From contig CANTAL010000104.1 of assembly GCA_947650365.1 (NCBI GenBank), positions 620,001 through 684,000 on the forward strand: DNA of 64,000 nucleotides. Direction: 5' to 3'. A model generated the notes under the pieces. It had not been told where the DNA came from. It ran no database searches and saw only the letters and a program-made list of their open reading frames with translations. The first letter of the stretch is position 1, and every line of letters starts with the position of its first letter. Shown here piece after piece: positions 1-14,500 of the stretch. Made by a program: the position numbers and the translations under genes. The stretch comes from Chamaelirium japonicum (taxonomy: Eukaryota > Streptophyta > Magnoliopsida > Liliales > Melanthiaceae).

Positions 1-1438
1 ATAGAATGGATACAAATGAATTAGAATGGATCATACGAATAAATTAGAATGACGATCCATTCTTACTCATTCGTATGATCCATTCTAATTTATTCGCATG
101 AATGTATCCATTCTAATTCATTCGTACGTCTAATTCATTCGTACGGCCCATTCTAATTTATTCGCACAATCCATTCTATTTCATTCGTACGATCCATTCT
201 TACTCATTCGTATGATCCATTATGGATACATTCGTGCGAATGAATTAGAATGGATCATACGAATGAGTAAGAATGGATCGTACGAATGAAATAGAATGGA
301 TTGTGCGAATGAATTAGAATGGATCGTACGAATGAATTAGAATGGATCGTGTGAAAGAATTAGAATGGATTGTATGAATGAATTAGAATAGATCGTATGA
401 ATGAATTAGAATGGATCGTACGAATGAATTAGAATGGATCGTACGAATGAATTAGAATGGATCGTACGAATGAATTAGAATGGATACATTCGTGCGAATG
501 AATTAGAATGGATACATTCGTGCGAAAGAATTAGAATAGATCGTATGAATGAATTAGAATGGATCCTATGAATGAATTAGAATGGATCGTGCGAATGAAT
601 TAAAATGGATCGTACGAATGAATTAGAATGGATCGTGCTAATGAATTAGAATTGATCGAACGAATGAATTAGCATGGATCGTGCTAATGAATTAGAATGG
701 AACGTACGAATGAATTAGAATGGATCGTGTGAAAGAATTAGAATGGATTGTATGAATGAATTAGAATGAATTCGTTCGATCCATTCGAATTCATTCGCAC
801 GATCCATTCTAATTCATTCATACGATCCATTCTAATTCATTCATACAATCTATTCTAATTCTTTCACACGATCCATTCTAATTCATTCGTAGGATCCATT
901 CTAATTCATTCGTACAATCTATTCTATTTCATTCGTACGATCCATTCTTACTCATTCGTATGATCCATTCTAATTCATTCGGATGAATGTATCCATTCTA
1001 ATTTATTCGTACGATCCATTCTAATTCATTCGTACGATCCATTCTAATTCATTCGTACGATCCATTCTTACTCATTCGTATGATCCATTCTAATTCATTC
1101 GTACGATCCATTCTAATTCATTCGTACGATCGATTCTAATTCATTCGCACTATTCATTCTAATTCATTCGTACGATCCATTCTAATTCATTCGTATGATC
1201 CATTCTAATTTATTCGTTCAAATATATCCATTCTAATTCATTCATACGATCCATTCTAATTCATTCGCACGATCCATTCTAATTCATTCGCAAGAATGTA
1301 TCCATTCTAATTCATTTGCATGATCCATTCTAATTCATTCCTATGATCTATTCTAATTCATTCGTACGATCTATTCTAATTCATTCTAATTCATTCGTAC
1401 GATCCATTCTAATTTATTCGTATATTCCATTCTAATTC
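1..1438. repeat. 23-bp satellite array, left segment (four orientation blocks)
   Basis: Tandem 23-bp monomers; on the + strand the unit begins GAATGAATTAG and ends GGATCGTAC. Blocks read + (1-52), - (53 to about 218), + (about 222-770) and - (about 777-1438). The flip near 221 has the junction CCATTATGG and the flip near 770 sits on a GAATTC palindrome. Several monomers are the 28-bp form ending GGATACATTCGTGC (for example near 480-530). The opening stretch of about 220 bp recurs almost unchanged at about 61124 and 63193, so the window starts inside a higher-order repeat. No coding potential is seen. Confidence 0.95.
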
Positions 1439-2114
1439 TACAGGTCCCCTAGCTTCGTGGACATTGGCTCTGACTCTGAGTCCTTCAGCTCGGAGTCGGA
1501 GGCCAAAGGGGCTAGGGCGGACCCTCCGAGCCCTCCAGTAGCCGGAGCTCGCCCAGGAGAGGCGCCAGCCCCCACTCCTTCTCCCGGCGTGCCGCCTCCT
1601 ACCCACGCTCCGGGGGGTCCCAGCGCGGGCTCCTCTGCGGAGAAGGGGAGGGCGCCCTACTACGTGCGGCAGCTGCTGGGCCGCAACGTCTTCGTCCGAG
1701 CCCCCTTCGCTTCCATAAGCGAATGCCTGGCCGAGGTACCTCTTGCCCTCTCTGCCCTTACGCCAAAAATGTTAATTCTCGCTAACTTTTTCATCTTCCT
1801 TATGCAGGCGGAGAAACAGAGCCAGGCGCTGGCCGCGGAGGTCGCTGGAGCCGGGAAGGCGCTGGCCGCCTTGTTCGACGATTCCCTTTGGGGGTCTGAG
1901 CGCAAGGTGGACGAGCACATCCACGAGCTCCAGCGGGCTTCGCACGCTGTCGCTCTGAAAGAGGCGGAGGAGCTTCGGCAGAGGGTCGCGACCCTGGTGT
2001 CGGGCATGGCCGAGCTGGAGGCGTCCCAGCTCAAGTCCTCCGACGACCTCAAAAAGGCCGTGGTGGAGCGGGACGAGGCCGTCACTGCCAGAGAGGCCGC
2101 TAGGAAGGAGTTGT
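1439..2114 (+). pseudogene. Island 1: truncated antisense-ORF fragment of a gypsy-type retrotransposon
   Basis: A GC-rich fragment inside the AT-rich satellite, open on the + strand from about 1436 to 2122. It encodes a Ser/Glu- and Pro/Ala-rich stretch, then a conserved block GRAPYYVRQLLGRNVFVRAP (about 1648-1707), then a helical, probably coiled-coil region (about 1808-2114). The conserved block and the following LFDDSLWGSERKVDEHIHEL match the minus-strand gene at 52929-55864 (ERAPYFTREILGRNIFAR and LYDDTLLGSERRVDKHIHRL), so this is the middle of a related gene. Both ends are lost: there is no ATG, and the reading frame runs into satellite at about 2113, where KEL is followed by satellite-coded residues and a stop. 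The flanking satellite is in - orientation on the left and + on the right. The parent element must have lain on the minus strand. It is a dead fragment and not a functional gene. Confidence 0.8.
1736..1807 (+). other. Predicted 72-nt GT-AG intron in island 1
   Basis: The exon ends GCCGAG and is followed by GTACCTC; the intron is pyrimidine-rich and ends TTATGCAG before GCGGAGAAACAG. It lies between codons (phase 0). The island 2 gene has a 74-nt interruption at the same place in the protein. The intron is a multiple of three without a stop, so the frame also stays open when it is read through. Removing it restores the alignment (LAE then AEKQSQAL, against HLE then VERVSRAL). Confidence 0.75.
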
Positions 2115-5100
2115 ACGAATGAATTAGAATGGATCGTACGAATGAATTAGAATGGATCGTGTGAAAGAATTAGAATGCATTGTATAAATGAATTAGAATG
2201 GATCGTATGAATGAATTAGAACGGATCGTGCGAATGAATTCGAATGGATCGCATGATCCATTCGAATAGAATGGATCGCATGATCCATTCGAATAGAATG
2301 GATCGTATGAATGAATTAGAATGGATTGTAGGAATGAATTAGAATGGATCGTATGAACGAATTAGAATGGATCGTGCGAATGAATTAGAATGGATCGTAC
2401 GAATGAATTAGAATGGATCGTACGAATGAATTAGAATGGATCATACGAATGAATTAGAATGGATTATACGAATGAGTAAGAATGGATCGTACGAATGAAA
2501 TAGAATGGATTGTACGAATGAATTAGAATGGATACATTCATGCGAATGAATTAGAATGGATCGGACGATTGAATTAGAATGGATCGTATGATTCATTCTA
2601 ATCCATTCGTACGATCCATTCTAATACATTCGTACGATTCATGCAAATTCATTCACACGATCCATTCTAATTTATTCGTATGATCCATTCTTATTCATTC
2701 GTACGATCCATTCTAATTCATTCGCAAAATCCATTCTAATTCATTCGTACAATCCATTCTAATTCATTCGTATGATCCATTCTAACTCATTCGGTGGATC
2801 CATTCTAATTCATTCGTACGATCCATTCTAATTCATTCCCACGATCCATTCTAATTTATTCGTACGATCCATTCTAATTCATTCGTACGATCTATTCTAA
2901 TTCATTCGCACGAATGTAACCATTCTAATTCATTCATACGATTCATTCTAATTCATTCGTATGAGCTATTCTAATTCATTCGTACGATCCATTCTAATTC
3001 ATTCGTACGATCCATTGTAATTCATTCATACAATCCATTTAGATTCATTCGCACAAATGTATCCATTCAAATTCATTCGTACGATCCAGTCTAATTCATT
3101 CGTACGATCCATTCTAATTCATTCGTACGATCCATTCTAATTCATTCATACGATCTATTCTAATTCATTCGTACGATCCATTCTAATTCATTTGTACGAT
3201 CCATTCTAATTCCTTCGTACGATCCATTCTAATTCATTCGTACGATCCATTCTAATTCATTCGTACAATCTATTCTAATTCATTCGTACGAATGGATACA
3301 TTCGTGTGAATGAATTAGAATGGATCGTACGAATGAGTAAGAATGGATCGTACGAATGAAATAGAACGGATTGCACGAATGAATTAGAATGGATCGTACG
3401 AATGAATTAGAATGGATCGTGTGAAAGAATTAGAATAGATTGTATGAATGAATTAGAATGGATCGTACGAATGAATTAGAATGGATCGTACGAAGGAATT
3501 AGAATGGATCGTACAAATGAATTAGAATGGATCGTACGAATGAATTAGAATAGATCGTACGAATGAATTAGAATGGATCATACGAAGGAATTAGAATGGA
3601 TCGTACGAATGAATTAGAATGGATATATTTGTGCAAATGAATTAGAATGGATCGTATGAATGTATTAGAATGGATCGTATGAGTGAATTAGAATGGATCG
3701 TACGAATGAATTAGAATGGATCGTATGAATGAATTAGAATGGATACATTCATGTGAATGAATTAGAATGGATCGTATGAATGAATTAGAATAGATTTTGT
3801 GAATGAATTAGAACTGATCGTACGAATGAATTAGAATGGATACATTCGTGCGAATGAATTAGAATGGATTGTATGAATGAATTAGAATGGATCGTACGAA
3901 TAAACTAGAATGGATACATTCGTGCGAATGAATTAGAATGGATCGTACGAATGAATTAGAATGGATCGTACGAATGAATTAGAATGGATCTTACAAATGA
4001 ATTAGAATGGATAGTACGAATGAATTAGAATGGATCGTACGAATGAATTAGAATGGATACATTCGTGCGAATGAATTAGAATGGATCGGACGAATGAATT
4101 AGAATGGATCGTACGAATGAATTAGAATGGATCGTACGATCCATTCTAGTTCATTCGTACGATCCATTCTAGTTCATTCGTACGATCCATTCTAATTCAT
4201 TCGTACGATCCATTCTAATTCATTTGTATGATCCATTCTAATTAATTCGTATGATCCATTCTAATTCATTCGTACGATCCATTCTAATTCATTCATACAA
4301 TCCATTCTAATTCATTCGCACAAATGTATCCATTCTAATTAATTCGTACGATCCATTCTAATTCATTCGTATGATCCATTCTTATTCATTCGCACGATCC
4401 AGTCTAATGTATTAGCACGATCCATTCTAATTCATTCGCACGAATGTATCCATTCTAATTCATTCGTACGATCCATTCTAATTCATTAATATGATCCATT
4501 CTAATTTATTCGTACGATCAATTCTAATTCATATGCACAAAGGTATCCATTCTAATCCATTCGTAGGATCCATTCTAATCCATTCGTACGATCCATTCTA
4601 ATTCATTCGTACGATCCATTCTAGTTCATTCGCTCGAATGTATCCCTTCTAATCCATTCGTGCGATCCATTCTAATCCATTCGTACGATCCATTCTAATT
4701 CATTCGCATGAATGTAACCATTCTAATTCATTCATTTGATCCATTCTAATTCATTCGTACGATCCATTCTAATTCATTCGTAAGATCCATTCTAATTCAT
4801 TTGTACGATCCATTCTAATTCATTCGTACGATCCATTCTAATTCATTCGCACGAATGTATCCATTCTAGTTCATTCGTACGATCCATTCTAATTCATTCG
4901 TACGATCCATTCTAATTCATTCGCACGATCCATTCAAATTCATTCGTACGATCCATTCTAATTCATTCATACGATCCATTCTAATTCATTCGTACGATCC
5001 ATTCTAATTCATTCGCACAAATGTATCCATTTTAATTCATTCGTACGATCCATTCTAATTCATTCGCACAAATGTATCCATTCTAATTCATTCGTACGAT

Positions 5101-6890
5101 CCATTCTAATTCATTCGCACGATCCATTCTAATTCATTCGTACGATCAATTCTAATTCATTCATACGATCCATTCTAATTCATTCGTATGATCCATTCTA
5201 ATTCATTCGCACAAATGTATCCATTCTAATTCATTCGTACGATCCATTCTAATTCATTCGCATGATCCATTCTAATTCATTCATACAATCAATTCTAATT
5301 CTTTCACACGATCTATTCTAATTCATTCGTAGGATCCATTCTAATTCCTTCGTACAATCTATTCTATTTCATTCGTACGATCCATTCTTACTCATTCGTA
5401 TGATCCATTCTACTTCATTCGGACGAATGTATCCATTCTAATTTATTCGTACGATCCATTCTAATTCATTCGTACGATCCATTCTAATTCATTCATATGA
5501 TCCATTCTAATTCATTAGTATGATCTATTCTTACTCATTCGCATGATCCAGTCTAATTGATTCGCACGATCCAGTCTAATTCATTCGCACGAATGTATCC
5601 ATTCTAATTCATTCGTACGATCCATTCTAATTCATTAATATGATCCATTCTAATTCATTCGTACGATCCATTCGAATTCATTCGTAGGATCCATTCTAAT
5701 TCATTCGCATGAATGTATCCATTCTAATTCATTTGCACGATCCATTCTAATTCATTCCTATGATCTATTCTAATTCATTCGTACGATCCATTCTAATTCA
5801 TTCTAATTCATTCGTACGATCCATTCTACGATCCATTCTAATTCATTCGTATATTCCATTCTAATTCATTAGCACGATCCATGCTAATGAATTAGAATGG
5901 ATCGTACGATCCAATCTAATTTATTCATACGATCCATTCTTACTCATTCGTATGATCCATTCTAATTCAATCGTACGATCCATTCTAATTCATTCGTACG
6001 ATCCATTCTAATTCCTTCGTACGATCCATTCTAATTCATTCGTACGATCCATTCTAATTCCTTCGTACGATCCATTCTAATTCATTCGTACAATCTATTC
6101 TAATTCATTCGTACGAATGGATACATTCGTGTGAATGAATTAGAATGGATCGTACGAATGAGTAAGAATGGATCGTACGAATGAAATAGAATGGATTGCC
6201 CGAATGAATTAGAATTGATCGTACGAATGAATTAGAATGGATCGTGCGAATGAATTAAAATGGATCGTACGAATGAATTAGAATGGATCGTACGAATGAA
6301 CTAGAATGGATACATTCGTGCGAATGAATTAGAATGGATCGTACGAATGAATTAGAATGGATCGTACGAATGAATTAGAATGGATCGTATGAATGAATTA
6401 TAATGGATACATTCGTGCGAATGAATTAGAATGGATCGGACGAATGAATTAGAATGGATCGTACGAATGGATTAGAATGGATCATACGAATGAATTAGAA
6501 TGGATCGTGCGAATGAATTAGAATGGATCGAACGAATGAATTAGAATAGATCGTACGAATGAGTAAGAATGGATCCTACGAATGAATTAGAATGGATTAG
6601 AATGGATCGTACGAATGAAATAGAATAGATTGTACGAATGAATTAGAATGGATTCGTACGAATGAATTAGAATGGATACACTCGTGCGAATGAATTAGAA
6701 TGGATCGTACCAATGAGTAAGAATGGATCGTACGAATGAATTAGAATGGATCATACGAAGGAATTAGAATGGATCGTACTAATGAATTAGAATGGATCGT
6801 ACGATTGAATTAGAATGGATCATACGAATGAGTAAGAATGGATCGTATGAATGAATTAGATTGGATCGTACGATCCATTCTAATTCATTA
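2115..6890. repeat. 23-bp satellite array
   Basis: Orientation blocks: + 2115 to about 2588, - to about 3288, + to about 4134, - to about 5880, a one-monomer + block (about 5882-5907), - to about 6112, + to about 6870, and a - microblock to 6890. The flip at 4129-4142 is a perfect palindrome GGATCGTACGATCC. The flips near 3288 and 6112 share the same junction (CATTCGTACGAATGG) with matching flanks, so they are copies of one event. Two snap-back hairpins lie at 2241-2290. Confidence 0.95.
2241..2290. repeat. Two adjacent snap-back hairpins in the satellite
   Basis: At 2241-2264 a perfect 10-bp stem CGAATGGATC is closed by the loop GCAT and its complement. A second copy with a 9-bp stem and the same loop lies at 2269-2290. 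They look like very short inversions of half a monomer. The 10-bp form recurs in reverse complement at 16074-16097, 27320-27343 and 30957-30980. Confidence 0.85.
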
Positions 6891-8339
6891 GCATGGATCG
6901 TGCTAATGAATTAGAATGGAATATACAAATGAATTAGAATGGATCGTACGAATGAATTTGAATGAATAAATTTGTGCAAATGAATCTAAATGGATTGTAT
7001 GAATGAATTAGAATGGATCGTACGAATGAATTAGAATGGATCATACGAATTAATTAGAATGGATCGTATGAATCAATTAGAATGGTTACATTCGTGCGAA
7101 TGAATTAGAATGGATCGTACGAATGAATTATATTCGTGCAAATGAATTAGAATGGATCGTACGAATGAATTAGAATGGATCATACGAATTAATTAGAATG
7201 GATCTTACAAATGAATTAGAATGGATCGTACGAATGAATTAGAATGGATCGTACAAATGAATTAGAATGGATCGTGCAAATGACTTAGAATGGATCGTAC
7301 GAATGAATTAGAATAGATCGTACGAATGGATTAGAATGGATACATTCTAGCGAATGAATTAGAATGGATCGTATGAATGAATTAGAATGGATCATACGAA
7401 TGAGTAAGAATGGATCGTACGAATGAATTAGAATGGATCGTACGAATGAATTAGAATGGATCGTACGAATAAATTAGAATGGATACATTCGTCCGAATGA
7501 ATTAGAATGGATCATACGAATGAGTAAGAATGGATCGTACGAATGAAATAGAATAGATCGTACGAATGAATTAGAATGGAATATACGAATGAATTAGAAT
7601 GGATAGTACGAATGAATTAGAATGGATCGTATGAATGAATTAGAATGGATCGTATGAATGAATTAGAATGGATCGTGTGAATGAATTTTAATGGATTATA
7701 CGATCCATTCTAATTCATTCATACAATCCATTCTAATTAATTTGCACGAATGTATCCATTCTAATCCATTCGTACGATCCATTCTAATCCATTCGTACGA
7801 TCCATTCTAAGTCATTCGCACAAATGTATCCATTCTAATTCATTCGTACGATCCATTCTAATTCATTCGTACGATCCATTCTAATTCATTCGTACGATCC
7901 ATTCTAATTCATTCGTATGATCCATTTTAATTAATTCGTATGATCCATTCTAATTCATTCGTACGATCCATTCTAATTCATTCGTACGATCCATTCTAAT
8001 TCATTCGTATGATCCATTCTAATTAATTCGTATGATCTATTCTAATTCATTCGTACGATCCATTCTAATTCATTCGTACGATCCATTCTAATTCATTCGC
8101 ACAATCCATTCTATTTCATTCGTACGATCCATTCTTACTCATTGGTACGATCCATTCTAATTCATTCGCACGAATGTATCCATTCTAATTCATTCGTACG
8201 AATCCATTCTAATTCATTCGTACAATCCATTCTATTTCATTCGTACGATCCATTCTTACTCATTCGTATGATCCATTCTAATTCATTCGCACGATTGTAT
8301 CCATTCTAAATCATTCGTACGATCCATTCTAATTCATTA
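6891..8339. repeat. Higher-order repeat, 1,449 bp, copy 1
   Basis: Starts at the landmark GCATGGATCGTGCTAATG. It contains a + block to about 7699 and a - block to 8339, so the inversion is part of the repeat unit. The landmark returns at 8340 and 9789, exactly 1,449 bp apart each time. A second landmark (ATACAATCCA at 7721) recurs at 9170, also 1,449 bp on. Confidence 0.9.
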
Positions 8340-9788
8340 GCATGGATCGTGCTAATGAATTAGAATGGAATATACGAATGAATTAGAATGGATCGTACGA
8401 ATGAATTTGAATGGATACATTTGTGCAAGTGAATCTAAATGGATTCTATGAATGAATTAGAATGGATCATACGAATGAATTAGAATGGCTCATACGAATT
8501 AATTAGAATGGATCGTACGAATGAATTAGAATGGTTACATTCGTGCGAATGAATTAGAATGGATCGTACGAATGAATTATATTCGTGCAAATAAATTAGA
8601 ATGGATCGTACGAATGAATTAGAATGGATCATACGAATTAATTAGAATGGATCTTACAAATGAATTAGAATGGATCATACGAATGAATTAGAATGGATCG
8701 TACGAATGAATTAGAATGGATCGTGCTAATGAATTAGAATGGATCGTACGAATGAATTAGAATAGATCGTACGAATGGATTAGAATGGATACATTCGAGC
8801 GAATGAATTAGAATGGATCGTATGAATGAATTAGAATGGATCATATGAATGAGTAAGAATGGATCGTACGAATGAATTAGAATGGATCGTACGAATGAAT
8901 TTGAATGGATCGTACGAATAAATTAGAATGGATACATTCGTCCGAATGAATTAGAATGGATCACACGAATGAGTAAGAATGGATCGTACGAATGAAATAG
9001 AATAGATCGTACGAATGAATTAGAATCGAATATACGAATGAATTAGAATGGATAGTACGAATGAATTAGAATGGATCGTATGAATGAATTAGAATGGATC
9101 GTACGAAATAATTAGAATGGATCGTGTGAATGAATTTGAATGGATTGTACGATCCATTCTAATTCATTCATACAATCCATTCTAATTCATTTGCACGAAT
9201 GTATCCATTCTAATCCATTCGTACGATCCATTCTAATCCATTCGTACGATCCATTCTAAGTCATTCGCACAAATGTATCCATTCTAATTCATTCGTACGA
9301 TCCATTCTAATTCATTCGTACGATCCATTCTAATTCATTCGTATGATCCATTCTAATTAATTCGTATGATCCATTCTAATTCATTCGTACGATCCATTCT
9401 AATTCATTCGTACGATCCATTCTAATTCATTTGTACGATCCGTTCTAATTCATTCGTATGATCCATTCTAATTAATTCGTATGATCCATTCTAATTCATT
9501 CGTAAGATCCATTCTAATTCATTCGTACGATCCATTCTAATTCATTCGCACAATCCATTCTATTTCATTCGTACGATCCATTCTTACTCATTGGTACGAT
9601 CCATTCTAATTCATTCGCACGAATGTATCCATTCTAATTCATTCGTATGAATCCATTCTAATTCATTCGTACAATCCATTCTATTTCATTCGTACGATCC
9701 ATTCTTACTCATTCGTATGATCCATTCTAATTCATTCGCACGATTGTATCCATTCTAAATCATTCGTACGATTTATTCTAATTCATTA
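8340..9788. repeat. Higher-order repeat, 1,449 bp, copy 2
   Basis: The same order of variant monomers and the same internal flip (near 9148) as copy 1, with scattered substitutions. Length is identical to copy 1. Confidence 0.9.
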
Positions 9789-11590
9789 GCATGGATCGTG
9801 CTAATGAATTAGAATGGAATATACGAATGAATTAGAATGGATCGTACGAATGAATTTGAATGGATACATTTGTGCAAATGAATCTAAATGGATTGTATGA
9901 ATGAATTAGAATGGATCGTACGAATAAATTAGAATGGATCATACGAATTAATTAGAATGGATCGTACGAATGAATTAGAATGGTTACATTCGTGCGAATG
10001 AATTAGAATGGATCGTACGAATGAATTATATTCGTGCAAATGAATTAGAATGGATCGTACGAATGAATTAGAATGGATCATACGAATTAATTAGAATGGA
10101 TCATACGAATTAATTAGAATGGATCTTACAAATGAATTAGAATGGATCGTACGAATGAATTAGAATGGATCGTACGAATGAATTAGAATGGATCGTACGA
10201 ATGAATTAGAATAGATCGTACGAATGGATTAGAATGGATATATTCGAGCGAATGAATTAGAATGGATCGTATGAATGAATTCGAATGGATCGTACGAATG
10301 AATTAGAATGAATCGTACGAATGAATTAGAATGGATCGTACGAATGAATTAGAATGGTTACATTCGTGCGAATGAATTAGAATGGATCGTACGAATGAAT
10401 TATATTCGTGCAAATGAATTAGAATGGATCGTACGAATGAATTAGAATGGATCATACGAATTAATTAGAATGGATCTTACAAATGAATTAGAATGGATCG
10501 TACGAATGAATTAGAATGGATCGTACGAATGAATTAGAATGGATCGTGCGAATGAATTAGAATGGATCGTACGAATGAATTAGAATAGATCGTACGAATG
10601 GATTAGAATGGATATATTCGAGCGAATGAATTAGAATGGATCGTATGAATGAATTAGAATGGATCGTACGAATGAATTAGAATAAATCGTACGAATGAAT
10701 TAGAATGGATCATACGAATAAATTAGAATGGATACATTCGTCCGAATAAATTAGAATGGATCATACGAATGAGTAAGAATGGATCGTACGAATGAAATAG
10801 AATAGATCGTACGAATGAATTAGAATCGAATATACGAATGAATTAGAATGGATAGTACGAATGAATTATAATGGATCGTATGAATGAATTAGAATGGATC
10901 GTACGAATGAATTAGAATGGATCGTGTGAATGAATCTGAATGGATTGTACGATCCATTCTAATTCATTCATACAATCCATTCTAATTCATTTGCACGAAT
11001 GTATCCATTCTAATCCATTCGTACGATCCATTCTAATCCATTCGTATGATCCATTCTAAGTCATTCGCACAAATGTATCCATTTTAATTCATTCGTACGA
11101 TCCATTCTAATTCATTCGTACGATCCATTCTAATTCATACGTACGATCCATTCTAATTCATTCGTATGATCCATTCTAATTAATTCGTATGATCCATTCT
11201 AATTCATTCGTATGTTCCATTCTAATTCATTCGTACGATCCATTCTAATTCATTCATACGATCCATTCTAATTCATTCGTATGATCCATTCTAATTAATT
11301 CGTATGATCCATTCTAATTCATTCGTACGATCCATTCTAATTCATTCGTACGATCCATTCTAATTCATTCGCACAATCCATTCTATTTCATTCGTACGAT
11401 CCATTCTTACTCATTGGTACGATCCATTCTAATTCATTCGCACGAATGTATCCATTCTAATTCATTCGTACGAATCCATTCTAATTCATTCGTACAATCC
11501 ATTCTATTTCATTCGTAAGATCCATTCTTATTCATTCGTATGATCCATTCTAATTCATTCGCACGATTGTATCCATTCTAAATCATTCGT
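9789..11590. repeat. Higher-order repeat, copy 3, enlarged by an internal duplication
   Basis: Begins at the same landmark, but its internal landmark lies 1,800 bp, not 1,449 bp, after the one in copy 2. The extra 351 bp comes from an internal direct duplication: the TGGTTACATTCGTGC monomer at 9981 is repeated at 10355, a 374-bp step, less one 23-bp monomer. The flip is near 10948. The right edge is approximate. A more diverged copy of the same monomer order is at about 45480-46440. Confidence 0.8.
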
Positions 11591-14500
11591 ACGATCCATT
11601 CTAATTCATTCGTACGATCCATTCTAAATCATTCGTACAATCCATTCTATTTCATTCGTACGATCAATTCTAATTCATTCTAATTCATTCTATTTCATTC
11701 GTACGATCCGTTTTAATTCACTCATACGATCCATTCTAATTCATTCATACGATCCATTCTAATTCATTTGCACGAATATATCCATTCTAATTCATTCGTA
11801 CGATCAATTCTAATTCATTTGCACGAATGTATCCATTCTAATTCATTCGTACGATCCATTCTAATTCATTCGTACGATCCATTCTAATTAATTCATACAA
11901 TCCATTCTAATTCTTTCACACGATCCATTCTAATTCATTCGTAGGATCCATTCTAATTCATTCGTACATTCTATTCTATTTCATTCGTACGATCCAATCT
12001 TACTCATTCGTATGATCCATTCTAATTCATTCGCACGAATGTATCCATTCTAATTCATTCGTACGAATCCATTCTAATTCATTCGTACAATCCATTCTAT
12101 TTCATTCGTACGATCCATTCTTACTCATTCGTACGATCCATTCTAATTCATTCGTACGATCCATTCTAATTCATTCGCACAATCCATTCTATTTCATTCG
12201 TATGATCCATTCTTACACATTCGTATGATCCATTCTAATTTATTCGCACGAATGTATCCATTCTAATTCATTCGTACGTCTAATTCATTCGTACGGTCCA
12301 TTCTAATTCATTCGCACAATCCATTCTATTTTATTCGTACGATCCATTCTTACTCATTCGTATGATCCATTATGGATACATTCGTGCGAATGAATTAGAA
12401 TGGATCATACGAATGAGTAAGAATGGATCGTACGAATGAAATAGAATGGATTGTGCGAATGAATTAGAATGGATCGTACGAATGAATTAGAATGGATCGT
12501 GTGAAAGAATTAGAATGGATTATATGAATGAATTAGAATAGATCGTATGAATGAATTAGAATGGATCGTACGAATGAATTAGAATGGATCGTACGAATGA
12601 ATTAGAATGGATCGTACGAATGAATTAGAATGGATACATTCGCGAATAAATTAGAATGGATCATACGAATGAATTAGAATGGATCGTACGAATGAATTAG
12701 AATGGATCTTACGAATGAATTAGAATGGATCGTACGAATGAATTAGAATGGATCGTACGAATGAATTAGAATGGATACATTTGTGCTAATGAAATAGAAT
12801 GGATCGTACGAATGAATTAGAATGGATCGTATGAATGAATTAGAATGGATCGTACGAATGAATTAAAATGGATCGTACAAAGGAATTAGAATGGATCGTA
12901 CGAATGAATTAGAATAGATATATTCGTGCAAATGAATTAGAATGGATTGTATGAATGTATTAGAATGGATCGTATGAGTGAATTAGAATGGATCGTGCGA
13001 ATGAATTAGAATGGATTGTATGAATGAATTAGAATGGATCGTACGAATGAATTAGAATGGATCGTACGAATGAATTAGAATGGATCGTACGAATGAACAA
13101 GAATGGACACATTCGTGCGAATGAATTAGAATGGATCGTACGAATGAATTAGAATGGATCGTGCGAATAAATTAGAATGGATCGTACAAATGAACTAGAA
13201 TGGATACATTCGTGCGAATGAATTAGAATGGATCGTACGAATGAATTAGAATGGATCGTACGAATGAATTTTAATGGATCTTACGAATGAATTAGAATGG
13301 ATCGTACGAATGAATTAGAATGGATCGTACGATTGAATTAGAATGGATACATTCGTGCGAATGAATTAGAATAGATCAGACGAATGAATTAGAATGGATC
13401 GTACGAATGAATTAGAATGGATCGTACGAATGAACTAGAATGGATACATTCGTGCGAATGAATTAGAATGGATCGTACGAATGAATTAGAATGGATCGTA
13501 CGAATGAATTAGAATGGATCTTATGAATGAATTAGAATGGATCGTACGAATGAATTAGAATGGATCGTACGAATGAATTAGAATGAATACATTCGTGCGA
13601 ATGAATTAGAATGGATCGGACGAATGAATTAGAATGGATCGTACGAATAAATTAGAATGGATCTTACGAATGGATTAGAATGGATACATTCGTGCGAATG
13701 AATTAGAATGGATCGGACGAATGAATTAGAATGGATCGTACGAATGAATTAGAATGGATCAAATGAATGAATTAGAATGGTTACATTCATGGGAACGAAT
13801 TAGAATGGATCGTACGAATGGATTAGAATGGATCGTACGAATGGATTAGAATGGATACATTCGAGCGAATGAATTAGAATGGATCGTACGAATGAAATTA
13901 GAATAGATCGTACGAATGAATTAGAATAGATCGTACGAATGAATTAGAATGGATCGTGTGAAAGAATTAGAATGGATCGTACGAATGAATTAGAATGGAT
14001 CGTGTGAATGAATTAGAATGGATCGTACGAATGAATTAGAATGGATCGTGCTAATGAATTAGAATTGATCGAACGTATGAATTAGCATGGATCGTGCATT
14101 CGTACGATCCGTTCTAATTCATTCGTAAGATCCATTGTAATTCATTCGTACGATCCATTCTAATTCATTCGTACGATCCATTCTAATTCATTCATACGAT
14201 CTATTCTAATTCATTCATACAATCCATTCTAATTCTTTCACACGATCCATTCTAATTCATTCGTACGATCCATTCTAATTCATTCGCACAATCCATTCTA
14301 TTTCATTCATACGATCCATTCTTACTCATTCGTATGATCCATTCTAATTCATTCGCACGAATGTATCCATAATGGATCATACGAATAAGTAAGAATGGAT
14401 CGTACGAATGAAATAGAATGGATTGTGCGAATGAATTAGAATGGACCGTACGAATGAATTAGAATGTATATATTCGTGCGAATGAATTAGAATGGATCGG

